A DNA stretch of 9,787 bases from CAYTET01 sp964436975 (GCA_964436975.1 CAYTET010000064.1:1-9787); one strand, 5' to 3'. Positions 1-5,963 are shown, counted from the first letter of the stretch. Notes: a model not told the origin generated them from the sequence alone. A program made the numbers and translations.

Positions 1-191
1 ATAGCCAACAGCGCCGTAACCAGGCTTTTGCCGACGCCACCTTTGCCGGAGACAATGCCGATGTGCTTGCTGATGTGACTGCTGCTGTTGGGGGCAATCA
101 GAAAATCAGCCTTGTTATAGGGCTTCTGCGAACATCCTTCATTCTGACTGCAGTGTTCGCAGTCATGATTACAGTTTGCACTCTCTGTCAT
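1..191 (-). CDS. mrp: Mrp/NBP35-family P-loop ATPase, N-terminal part (partial, runs off window)
   Basis: The first 63 codons of a gene that continues beyond base 1. A deviant Walker A motif GKGGVGKS is visible at residues 49-56, preceded by HIGIVS, the hallmark of the MinD/Mrp (ApbC/NBP35) ATPases that carry or assemble Fe-S clusters in the cytoplasm. The N-terminus carries a cysteine cluster, Cys7, Cys11, Cys14 and Cys20 (C-x3-C-x2-C-x5-C), followed by a linker of about 25 residues. NBP35-type proteins have a comparable N-terminal cluster-binding region; that this one binds Fe-S is inference. The ATG at 191 is preceded by AGAGGA (196-201) with a 4-base gap and by a good promoter. It is probably its own transcription unit. 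MinD and other ParA-like ATPases are less likely because of the cysteine cluster. The Walker B region and C-terminal CxxC are outside the window and cannot be checked. Confidence 0.87.
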   Translation of the reverse strand, partial: MTESANCNHDCEHCSQNEGCSQKPYNKADFLIAPNSSSHISKHIGIVSGKGGVGKSLVTALLA

Positions 192-213
192 ACATTCCTC
201 TTTTCTGTTTCTT

Positions 214-242
214 ATTTTAACAACTAATGCGGTTAATCTCAA
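214..242 (-). promoter_or_regulatory. Sigma-A-type promoter for mrp
   Basis: On the minus strand a -35 TTGAGA (237-242, 5 of 6 consensus) is separated by exactly 17 bases from a -10 TAAAAT (214-219, 5 of 6 consensus). Transcription would start near 207, giving a leader of about 16 bases that contains the AGAGGA ribosome site of mrp. The match and spacing are seen directly; promoter activity is inferred. Confidence 0.68.
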
Positions 243-245
243 CCG
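230..245. repeat. Short inverted repeat overlapping the mrp -35 box
   Basis: CGGTT, six bases, then AACCG: two perfect 5-base arms. The repeat covers the whole -35 hexamer of the mrp promoter, the position expected of a repressor operator. No poly-T follows it on the minus strand, so it is not a terminator for the kinase gene. Arms this short can arise by chance, so the operator role is only a suggestion. Confidence 0.35.
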
Positions 246-319
246 TCAGGCTTTCAGAATAACGAAAAGAAAGGTATTTGACATAAAATGGGGCCATTTG
301 TATTTAACGTCTTCAGAAA

Positions 320-1810
320 TCAGTCATTTCCTTCGGCCAGCGGCAGAATGAACCAGAAATCAGAGCCGCTGCCTAATTCACTTTCAACACCGTATTGGGC
401 CTTGTGCAGCTCCAGAATGGTTTTGACTATCGACAGACCCAATCCGCTGCCGGTTTCCGGCCGGACATGCTCTTTGTCAACTTTGTAATACCGCTGCCAG
501 ATCAGGGGAATATCTTCCTTGGCAATGCCTTTGCCGGTGTCAATGACGTCAAAGCGCACATGCCGGCTTTCCACCGTCATCTTCATGGTTATTTTTTTGT
601 CGGGGCCGGTATAAGTTATGGCGTTGTTCAGAAGATTGTAGAAAACCTGCTGCAGCCGCATGGCATCAGCATCGACATAAATATCATTGGCCGGTATATC
701 GCAGACCAGATCATAGCCGTCTTTGCTGATCATCTTTTTATAGCGTTCGCCGATTGTCATCAAAAGATCAGTCACATTGACCTGGTTGATTGAAAGACAG
801 ATTGTTCCGGCCTGCAGTTTGGAAATATCCAGCAGATTGTTGACCAGACTGGTCAGCCGGTTGGCTTCATCAATTATAACCTGGACATTTTCCGGAGTGT
901 TCTCATTGGGCAGATCCCGCATTACTTCACCATAGCCGGAGATCATTGTCAGCGGGGTGCGCAGATCATGCGAGACGTTGGCAATCAGGTCCTTGCTCAT
1001 CTGATCAGCTTTCTTCAGCTGGGAAACCGTATAGTTGAGCGTATCATTGAGCTCTTCAATTTCCTTATAGCCCTTGCCGGTAAAAGCCACTGAGTAATCA
1101 CCGGTTGCCATTATCTTGGCGCCCTTGTTGATCTGTTCAATCGGCTTGGAAATATGCTTTGACGCAAAGATGGAAAGAATGATGGAAATTAAGATAAGGG
1201 TAATTGAAATGTAAACCAGCAGGATGCGCAGCGTACTGGTTGTGGCATTGACCGGCCTGATCAGGCTGCCGATAATAACCATAACCGCATGGTTTTCCGA
1301 AGTGACGGTGCTGGTAACATAGATAACCGATTTGGTATCGCCGCCATGGGGCGAAGTATTGCTGTCATTCAGCACGTTATCATAAGAATCCATCTGGGGC
1401 AGATAAAACATCAGACTGCCCTTTTCGGTCGTCTGCTGGTACAGATACTGCAGATCATCCAAAGTCAGAAAACCCAGAAAGTTATTATTCGCAATCGGAT
1501 TGCCGGACAGCTTGGTGCCATCACTGAAATCAACAATCAGAGCCGTCATGTCGTTTTCCAGGGATATTGAATCAACCAGTGACGAAAGCGACTCGGAATT
1601 GACCTCTTCCACTATTTTGTTGGCCGTTGACTTAACGGCCGATATTTTTATGGACTGATAGATGTTGTCCAGAAAGACAATCTGAAAAAGCCAGAGAATT
1701 ACAACCAGCACAAAGGAAAAAATCAGAAAGAAAGTGAATATTTCGCCGGCCAGCGACTGGGGTTTGTGCAGCCAGGTCTTAAAGCGGCCGGTCAGATTAT
1801 TTGACTTCAA
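320..1810 (-). CDS. Membrane sensor histidine kinase of an OmpR-type two-component system
   Basis: Complete 496-residue HisKA-type sensor kinase. In order: cytoplasmic N-terminus, first membrane helix (about 24-48), extracellular sensing region of about 145 residues (49-193), second helix (about 195-216), HAMP linker (about 217-270), HisKA domain with phospho-acceptor His281 in SHDLRTPLT, then an HATPase_c domain with N-box (QQVFYNLLNNA, 387-397), G1 box DTGKGI (424-429) and G2 box GSGLGLSI (454-461). All catalytic boxes look intact. The start is a TTG inside the regulator gene: a TAG lies four codons upstream in frame, and the next in-frame start-like codon is a GTG within the first helix. 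It overlaps the regulator by 14 bases, implying translational coupling and a cognate pair. The extracellular domain is not one I recognise, so the signal is unknown. The neighbouring wall genes make an envelope signal plausible, but they sit on a separate transcript. A weak hairpin at 286-299 is the only terminator-like element downstream. Confidence 0.93.
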   Translation of the reverse strand: MKSNNLTGRFKTWLHKPQSLAGEIFTFFLIFSFVLVVILWLFQIVFLDNIYQSIKISAVKSTANKIVEEVNSESLSSLVDSISLENDMTALIVDFSDGTKLSGNPIANNNFLGFLTLDDLQYLYQQTTEKGSLMFYLPQMDSYDNVLNDSNTSPHGGDTKSVIYVTSTVTSENHAVMVIIGSLIRPVNATTSTLRILLVYISITLILISIILSIFASKHISKPIEQINKGAKIMATGDYSVAFTGKGYKEIEELNDTLNYTVSQLKKADQMSKDLIANVSHDLRTPLTMISGYGEVMRDLPNENTPENVQVIIDEANRLTSLVNNLLDISKLQAGTICLSINQVNVTDLLMTIGERYKKMISKDGYDLVCDIPANDIYVDADAMRLQQVFYNLLNNAITYTGPDKKITMKMTVESRHVRFDVIDTGKGIAKEDIPLIWQRYYKVDKEHVRPETGSGLGLSIVKTILELHKAQYGVESELGSGSDFWFILPLAEGND

Positions 1811-2471
1811 AACGATAGCCTACTCCCCGCAGGGTAACAATAAACTTCTGGTAAGGCCCCAGACTGCGCCGCAGCAGCTTGATATGGGTATCAAGTGTCC
1901 GGTCATCGCCGTAATAGTCATATCCCCAGACATCTGTGATTAGTTTTTCACGGGTCAGCGCCACGTTTTTATTACGGATAAGATAGGAAAGAAGATCATA
2001 TTCCTTTAAAGAAAGTTCCAGGGCCTGGTCATCCACGTAGACGATGCGGGCAGAGTAATCAATCTTCAGCCCTTCAATGGTCTCGACCTTGTTTTCAGCG
2101 CCGGTGGCATCTTTGCCCCGGGCTAAAACCGCACTTATCCGCATCATCAGTTCCTTAACGGAAAACGGCTTGACCACATAATCATCAACCCCGACTTCAA
2201 AGCCGTGAATGCGGTCATATTCCTCACCGCGGGCTGACAGCATTATCACGGGTATGTTCTTTATTTTGCGGATGTCGCGGACCGCCGAAAAGCCATCCAG
2301 CCCCGGCATCATGACATCCATGACTATCAGATCGTAATCATTATCCTTGACCATGGCCACGGCCTTAAAACCATCGCCCGCCTCAAAAACCTGATAGCCT
2401 TCATAGACCGCATATTTCTTTATCATTTCCCGTATTTTAACTTCATCATCCACAATTAAAAGTCTGGCCAT
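1797..2471 (-). CDS. OmpR/PhoB-family response regulator
   Basis: Complete 224-residue DNA-binding response regulator. The receiver domain (about 1-118) has the acidic pair Asp8-Asp9, phospho-acceptor Asp52 in LIVMDVMMPG, the switch Ser in IMLSA and Lys in VVKPF. The C-terminal winged helix (about 130-222) has the family signatures LSLKEYDLLSYL, REKLITDVWG, the conserved RTLDTHIKLLRR and a terminal RGVGYRF. It is expected to be phosphorylated by the overlapping downstream kinase and to act as a transcription factor. A GTG at 2480 is also in frame, but that GTG is part of the Shine-Dalgarno sequence; ATG 2471 has perfect spacing and is the start chosen here. It has its own promoter, with an inverted repeat that could serve autoregulation. 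The regulated genes cannot be read from the sequence. It does not look like VanR despite the nearby ligase and racemase. Confidence 0.95.
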   Translation of the reverse strand: MARLLIVDDEVKIREMIKKYAVYEGYQVFEAGDGFKAVAMVKDNDYDLIVMDVMMPGLDGFSAVRDIRKIKNIPVIMLSARGEEYDRIHGFEVGVDDYVVKPFSVKELMMRISAVLARGKDATGAENKVETIEGLKIDYSARIVYVDDQALELSLKEYDLLSYLIRNKNVALTREKLITDVWGYDYYGDDRTLDTHIKLLRRSLGPYQKFIVTLRGVGYRFEVK

Positions 2472-2476
2472 GTAAA

Positions 2477-2486
2477 TCACCTCTTT
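2477..2486 (-). promoter_or_regulatory. Strong ribosome binding site that fixes the response-regulator start
   Basis: Minus strand AAAGAGGTGA, five bases before ATG 2471. It contains the competing in-frame GTG (2480), so the shorter 224-residue protein is the likely product. Confidence 0.8.
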
Positions 2487-2494
2487 TACATATT

Positions 2495-2522
2495 ATTCTA
2501 TCATTGTGAAAGAATGATGAAT
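2495..2522. repeat. Imperfect inverted repeat across the two-component promoter
   Basis: Minus strand ATTCATCATT, spacer CTTTCAC, then AATGATAGAAT. The right arm is the reverse complement of the left arm apart from one extra A. The repeat spans the -10 and most of the -35 hexamer, so a bound dimeric protein would cover the promoter. It has no poly-T tail and is unlikely to be a terminator. Autoregulation by the adjacent regulator is a guess, since OmpR-type regulators more often use direct repeats. Confidence 0.45.
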
Positions 2523-2523
2523 A
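2495..2523 (-). promoter_or_regulatory. Extended -10 promoter of the two-component operon
   Basis: Minus strand TGATAGAAT (2495-2503) is an extended -10 element: TG, one base, then TAGAAT, 5 of 6 matches to TATAAT. Seventeen bases upstream, TATTCA (2518-2523) is a weak -35 with 3 of 6 matches, which an extended -10 can tolerate. Predicted transcription start is near 2488, giving a leader of about 17 bases, similar to that of mrp. It lies between the terminator of the upstream operon and the regulator gene, where a promoter is needed. Confidence 0.5.
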
Positions 2524-2573
2524 CTTTTTGAATTCTGACACAAACAAAAAGGCTTTCTTTTATTGAAATATAT

Positions 2574-2600
2574 AAAAAAAGATGGCCGCAGCCACCTTTT
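2574..2600 (-). terminator. Rho-independent terminator ending the cell-wall operon
   Basis: On the minus strand AAAGGTGGC, loop TGCG, GCCATCTTT form a nine-base-pair stem (one G-T pair), followed immediately by TTTT and then ATA. With its flanking bases the loop reads C-UGCG-G, an UNCG-type tetraloop, a class known to be especially stable. It starts 17 bases after the stop codon of the membrane-protein gene and separates the envelope operon from the two-component system. Confidence 0.88.
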
Positions 2601-2616
2601 GTATCTGTAATTTTAA

Positions 2617-3210
2617 TTAGTTCTTCCGTTCGTTTGGCCCGGCAACAGCCTTTTCTTGGCGCATTCTGATGATGGCAATGACGGCACAGCAGCAGCCATA
2701 GAGCGCATAGACAGCCACCAGAGCCGATACCGCCACCAGCAGGACATCATTGATGTTTTTAAACTGCCAGATCGCTGACCAGTCATCTATTTCATTAATG
2801 GCATTGATGACTAAAAGAACTGCCAGCGCAATGGAAGCGACGGCAAATACGATATTAGTTGACATTTTGCGCTGCATCATCCGCTCAATCATGCCTAGTT
2901 TAGCGGGCACGACAACATCGCTTACTTCCTGCTGGCTCGGCAGAAATTTGGCCCGGTAGTAATATTCGCATCCCGCCAGAATAACGACGCCGGCGGCAAT
3001 GCCGTAATACCAGTTGGTATAGAACCCCAGTAAAAACAGCACCGTAACCGCCAGGGCATAGCGGTTTGACAGCAGCATCAGTTTCTTTTCTTCTTCCTTA
3101 GCAATAATATAGCCGGTCTTTGTCTTCGGCACGTATACAATGGTGCGGCCGCGGGAATCAGTATACTGGTTCCAGCCTTTGGACGTCAGTGTCCCCAGAT
3201 TTTGTTTCAT
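2617..3210 (-). CDS. Uncharacterised four-helix membrane protein, last gene of the wall operon
   Basis: Complete 197-residue protein that I do not recognise as a named family. A soluble N-terminal segment (about 1-48) contains YTDSRGRTIVYVPKTKTGYI, which looks like a short beta-rich stretch ending in a run of charged residues. It is followed by a pair of hydrophobic helices (about 49-65 and 68-86), a charged loop (87-117), a third helix (about 118-138), a short acidic/aromatic loop and a fourth long helix (about 154-182) with a Cys-Cys-Cys run at 173-175. The tail is basic. There is no signal peptide and no catalytic motif that I can see. ATG 3210 has AGAGGGG (3221-3227) ten bases upstream. 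It lies 53 bases after alr with no terminator between, and its own stop is followed by the operon terminator, so co-transcription with the wall genes is likely. A role in envelope biology is inferred from position only. Confidence 0.85.
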   Translation of the reverse strand: MKQNLGTLTSKGWNQYTDSRGRTIVYVPKTKTGYIIAKEEEKKLMLLSNRYALAVTVLFLLGFYTNWYYGIAAGVVILAGCEYYYRAKFLPSQQEVSDVVVPAKLGMIERMMQRKMSTNIVFAVASIALAVLLVINAINEIDDWSAIWQFKNINDVLLVAVSALVAVYALYGCCCAVIAIIRMRQEKAVAGPNERKN

Positions 3211-3263
3211 TTTTTTCTTTCCCCTCTGGTATTTATATTACCTAAAAACAGCCGTAAATGTAA

Positions 3264-4391
3264 CTAATATTTATAATAGCGGGTAGCCCGCGGTGTAATA
3301 TTGGTCACCAGGGCTGATGGAATTGAGCCGGTCAGGTCACAGATATCACGCACGGTTATTTCATTGGCCCCGTCGGAACCGATCAGAGTCACCACATCTT
3401 CAACCTGCACATCCGCAATATTGCTGACATCTACCATAAACTGGTCCATGCAGACCCGGCCGATGATGGGAGCCTTCTGCTGATGAATCAAAACCGAGCC
3501 GATATTGCTGAGGTCACGCGGATAGCCGTCAGCGTATCCGGCCATCACGGTGGCTACTTTTGTAACGTTAGTCGTCGTATACATCCGGCCGTAGCTGACG
3601 CACTGGCCGGCCGGCAGTGTTTTAACCATGCTGACCTGGGAATACATGCTCAAAACCGGCTGATAGGGACATTTGTCATAGACATCCCCCACGGTATAGC
3701 CGTAAGCGATAAAACCCAGCCTGACCATGTCATATTGGAACTGGGGATAGTTTAAAACCCCGCTGGAGGCGCATAAATGACGGATTCCGGGCTGCCGGTG
3801 CAGGGCTGTAACTTTGGCAAGATACTCGTCAAAGCGCTGCTTCTGCATGTTTGTATAGGCAATATCGCTGCTTTTGAAAGAATCAGCGCAGCTGAGATGG
3901 GAAAAGGTCCCCTCAATGGCCAGATTGGGCAGCTCATACAGTTTTTCAATTTCAGAAGGGTCACACAGGGCATCAAGGCCCAGCCGGCGCATACCGGTGT
4001 CAACTTTGACATGCACTCTAACCGTCAGGCCGTTGCGCTGGCCGAATTCACTGAGCAGCTGGGCCTGCGGCAGATCGGTAACCGTCAGAAGGCAGTTGAG
4101 CTGACAGGCCTGCGCCCATTCGCTTCTGGTAATATAACCCAGAATCAGAATGTCGCCGGTAACCCCGGCGGCCCGCAGCTGTTCAGCTTCACTGACGGTC
4201 GCTACGCCAAAATGCCTGATACCGCATTCCTGCTGCAGATACTTGCCGCAGACAGCGGCGCCATGACCGTAGCCATCGGCTTTGATAACCATCATGACAG
4301 CCGTCTTTTCCGGCATCAGCCGGCGGACATTGGCAATATTGTATTTAAAGGCCGGCAGATTTATCTCTATCCAGCACCGTGTTTTTTCCAT
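3264..4391 (-). CDS. alr: Alanine racemase family (fold-type III PLP enzyme), with VanT-like features
   Basis: Complete 375-residue PLP-dependent racemase, a usual length for Alr, which interconverts L- and D-alanine in the cytoplasm to feed the dipeptide ligase. The PLP lysine is Lys37 in VIKADGYGHGA; DTGMRRLG (131-138) carries the active-site arginine region; the catalytic tyrosine is Tyr267 in VSYGRMY; GYADGYPR (285-292) and CMDQFMVDVS (314-323) are C-terminal-domain signatures. The protein lacks the N-terminal membrane domain of VanT serine racemases. Oddly, where Geobacillus Alr has Tyr354 (in TINYE), this protein has Ser359 (in SIPSA). Several stretches (ILILGY, FSHLSCAD, SSGVLNYP) read like the racemase domain of VanT by recalled comparison. 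Substrate preference is therefore less certain than the family call. It starts 3 bases after the ddl stop with no strong ribosome site, implying translational coupling. Confidence 0.93.
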   Translation of the reverse strand: MEKTRCWIEINLPAFKYNIANVRRLMPEKTAVMMVIKADGYGHGAAVCGKYLQQECGIRHFGVATVSEAEQLRAAGVTGDILILGYITRSEWAQACQLNCLLTVTDLPQAQLLSEFGQRNGLTVRVHVKVDTGMRRLGLDALCDPSEIEKLYELPNLAIEGTFSHLSCADSFKSSDIAYTNMQKQRFDEYLAKVTALHRQPGIRHLCASSGVLNYPQFQYDMVRLGFIAYGYTVGDVYDKCPYQPVLSMYSQVSMVKTLPAGQCVSYGRMYTTTNVTKVATVMAGYADGYPRDLSNIGSVLIHQQKAPIIGRVCMDQFMVDVSNIADVQVEDVVTLIGSDGANEITVRDICDLTGSIPSALVTNITPRATRYYKY

Positions 4392-4394
4392 GAT

Positions 4395-5441
4395 CTATTT
4401 TTCGCCTTTCAAAGCCAGGACAATCATTTTATCCAGCAGTTCCGTGATGCTGTAGCCAACAGCTTTAAACATGCTGGGATACAGGCTGTGGCTGGTAAAG
4501 CCGGGAATGGTATTTAACTCATTGAATATTACACCGGACGGTGTCGCAAAAAAATCCATCCGGGCGTAGATCTGACAGCCCAGGGCTTTATAAATCTGGC
4601 GGCCATAGGCAATCACCTGCTGCTGCAGCTGGGGTGAAAGATTTTTAGCGGGATAGTAAATCTTCGTCTTGAAGCCGTCATATTTTTCAGCATAGCCGTA
4701 CATCTCGGTTTCGACAACAACTTCATAGACGACGCCGGCTTCATCTTTGCCTAAAATGCCGCAGCCGACTTCCGTGCCGGGGATAAACTCTTCAATCAGA
4801 ATCTTGTCATCATATTTAAAGGCATCAGCCAGCCCGGTCTTAAACTTTTCCAGCGAATCAGCCTTATGGGCTCCGAAAGAAGAGCCTTCCTTGGTCGGCT
4901 TGACATAGCAGACCGATCCCAGTTTGGCAACCGCCTGCTGGTACAGCTTCTCCAGATCAGCCGCCTCGTCACGGTAAACAATCATGTATTTAGCCATGGG
5001 AATGCCGATGCTGGCGGCAATGATATGGGTAAATTCCTTATCCATGGCCACGGCACTGGCAATCATGCCTGAACCGACACATGGTATACCGGCCAGCTGG
5101 CAGATGGCGGCGATAGTGCCGTCTTCCCCATTGCGGCCGTGCAACATCGGCAAAACGGCATCAACGCGTTCCGCTTTCTCCCCGGCCAGATTCCAAAAGC
5201 CGTGCACAGCCGGCGACGGTGAGAAAATAACTTCTTCATTGGCCGAATCTTCGATCCACCGGTCATCCGTCAAATCATCAAAGCGGCCCTGGTAATGAAA
5301 CCAGCGGCCGTCCGAGGTAATGCCAACCGGATATATTTCATAGTGATCCGGAATATTGGCTAAAACAACCTGCGCCGACATCAAACTAACCGGATGCTCG
5401 CTGCTCTGACCGCCGAATAAAACCGCAATTCTGTTACTCAT
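4395..5441 (-). CDS. ddl: D-alanine--D-alanine ligase family, VanG-like branch
   Basis: Complete 348-residue ATP-grasp ligase that joins two D-amino acids into the dipeptide MurF adds to the peptidoglycan precursor. Visible: N-terminal GGQSSEHPVSL (Glu15 conserved), PMLHGRNGEDGT (98-109), ATP-binding VKPTKEGSSFG (180-190), EVGCGILG (224-231), omega-loop MYGYAEKY (247-254), MDFF (295-298) and FNELNTIPGFTSHSLYP (306-322) with metal and substrate residues. Long stretches resemble VanG-type D-Ala-D-Ser ligases as I recall them (KALGC, NTIPGFTSHS, GEDGT contexts). However, the two positions tied to D-Ser preference in VanC-type enzymes (Phe and Arg) are Tyr248 and Leu320 here, as in ordinary Ddl, so D-Ala-D-Ala is the better guess. 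Pro17 in EHPVSL is unusual, as Glu or Asp is common there. ATG 5441 has GGAGG (5448-5452) seven to eight bases upstream. It overlaps the end of murF by 8 bases. Confidence 0.93.
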   Translation of the reverse strand: MSNRIAVLFGGQSSEHPVSLMSAQVVLANIPDHYEIYPVGITSDGRWFHYQGRFDDLTDDRWIEDSANEEVIFSPSPAVHGFWNLAGEKAERVDAVLPMLHGRNGEDGTIAAICQLAGIPCVGSGMIASAVAMDKEFTHIIAASIGIPMAKYMIVYRDEAADLEKLYQQAVAKLGSVCYVKPTKEGSSFGAHKADSLEKFKTGLADAFKYDDKILIEEFIPGTEVGCGILGKDEAGVVYEVVVETEMYGYAEKYDGFKTKIYYPAKNLSPQLQQQVIAYGRQIYKALGCQIYARMDFFATPSGVIFNELNTIPGFTSHSLYPSMFKAVGYSITELLDKMIVLALKGEK

Positions 5442-5826
5442 AATGGGCCTCCAATGTGGTTATCATATCAATAAAGTGCATTCCGTTGGAAGCCTTTAAC
5501 AATACGACCGAACCTTTATCTATTTCTTTAATTAATGCCGCGCTCAGCTGGCCGATATCGGAAAAGTAAGAGCAGCTGATCTGGCGGCTGACTAAAGCGT
5601 CAGCCAAATACTTCATGCAGGGGCCGTACAGATAAATGCCGTCCAGACAGCTGAAGTCAAATTCATCAGCTAAGCCGGCATGCATCGCATTCTGGCGTTT
5701 TCCCAGTTCAAGCATGTCGCCCAGAACCGCGATGCGGCGGCGGTCAGTCGGATACTCTTTCAAAACGTTCAGACTGCCGATAACGGCTTCGGGATTTCTG
5801 TTGTAGGCATCATCAATCAGCAGACC
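5434..5826 (-). CDS. murF: MurF C-terminal part (gene interrupted by assembly defect)
   Basis: About 130 residues of the ADP-binding C-terminal domain of UDP-MurNAc-tripeptide--D-alanyl-D-alanine ligase. It opens with GLLIDDAYNRNPEAV, the family's (L/I)DD-YN-NP signature, and continues with RRIAVLGDMLELG, typical of MurF, and a terminal KGSVVLLKASNGMHF block corresponding to the usual KGSR-like motif. The true reading frame before about 5826 is lost, because the sequence turns into foreign DNA. An apparent upstream Met on this strand (near 5934) lies in that foreign stretch and is not a real start. It ends with TAA overlapping the ddl start by 8 bases (ATGAGTAA). Together with the part at 5964-6944 it makes a protein of about 457 residues, a normal MurF length. 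I therefore read one intact gene in the organism, broken here by the assembly. Confidence 0.85.
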   Translation of the reverse strand, partial: GLLIDDAYNRNPEAVIGSLNVLKEYPTDRRRIAVLGDMLELGKRQNAMHAGLADEFDFSCLDGIYLYGPCMKYLADALVSRQISCSYFSDIGQLSAALIKEIDKGSVVLLKASNGMHFIDMITTLEAHYE

Positions 5827-5953
5827 AAGGCCGGCTGGTTCCCGGATGTTTTCGGACAGGCTTACGGCCTGAACGTCATTCTGGTCATGGCGCTGACCAT
5901 CGGAATGTACATCTACCTGAAATACTCCAAGCATGGCTATGAAATCACCGTGG
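5821..5953 (+). other. Foreign fragment of an ABC-transporter inner-membrane permease inside murF (probable chimeric join)
   Basis: On the plus strand, in one frame from about 5821 into the N run, the bases encode KAGWFPDVFGQAYGLNVILV, then a hydrophobic helix ending in IYLKYSKHGYEITV. The last block matches my recollection of BPD_transp_2-type permeases of sugar/nucleoside (BMP-family) ABC importers, just before their conserved cytoplasmic VGE motif. It makes no MurF sense on the minus strand. Codon use (GGC, CTG, GTC, ATC, AAG) looks richer in G+C at third positions than the neighbours, judged by eye. No start, stop, ribosome site or transposon end accompanies it, and it stops exactly at the gap. 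The left boundary is uncertain by a few bases, because CAGACC could belong to either sequence. Confidence 0.72.
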
Positions 5954-5963
5954 NNNNNNNNNN
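5954..5963. other. Assembly gap of 10 N
   Basis: Ten undetermined bases. The length is probably a placeholder. The sequence on the right is murF codons ending HRLQVRKAGP; the sequence on the left is the permease-like fragment. Confidence 0.97.

Noticed and set aside
286..299. Hairpin AAATG-GCCC-CATTT on the minus strand downstream of the kinase, as its terminator.
   Set aside because: Only five base pairs, mostly A-T, and only three T residues follow before mixed sequence. It is too weak to call.
320..2471. The two-component system as VanRS controlling the neighbouring ligase and racemase.
   Set aside because: The regulator and kinase do not resemble VanR/VanS as I recall them, a strong terminator separates them from the wall operon, and no vanXY gene is present.
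2472..2480. Response-regulator start at the upstream in-frame GTG (2480).
   Set aside because: That GTG is part of the Shine-Dalgarno sequence serving ATG 2471, and the extra three residues are not typical of the family N-terminus.
3232..3258. A promoter for the membrane-protein gene: -10 TATAAA (3232-3237) with TTTACG (3253-3258) as -35.
   Set aside because: The -10 is good but the spacer is only 15 bases and other spacings give poor -35 boxes. It may be a weak internal promoter, but the support is too thin.
3777..4517. A 246-codon open frame on the plus strand opposite alr/ddl.
   Set aside because: It lies entirely antisense to two genes with clear catalytic motifs, crosses their boundary, and its translation shows no recognisable domain or ribosome site. 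It is a shadow of codon bias.
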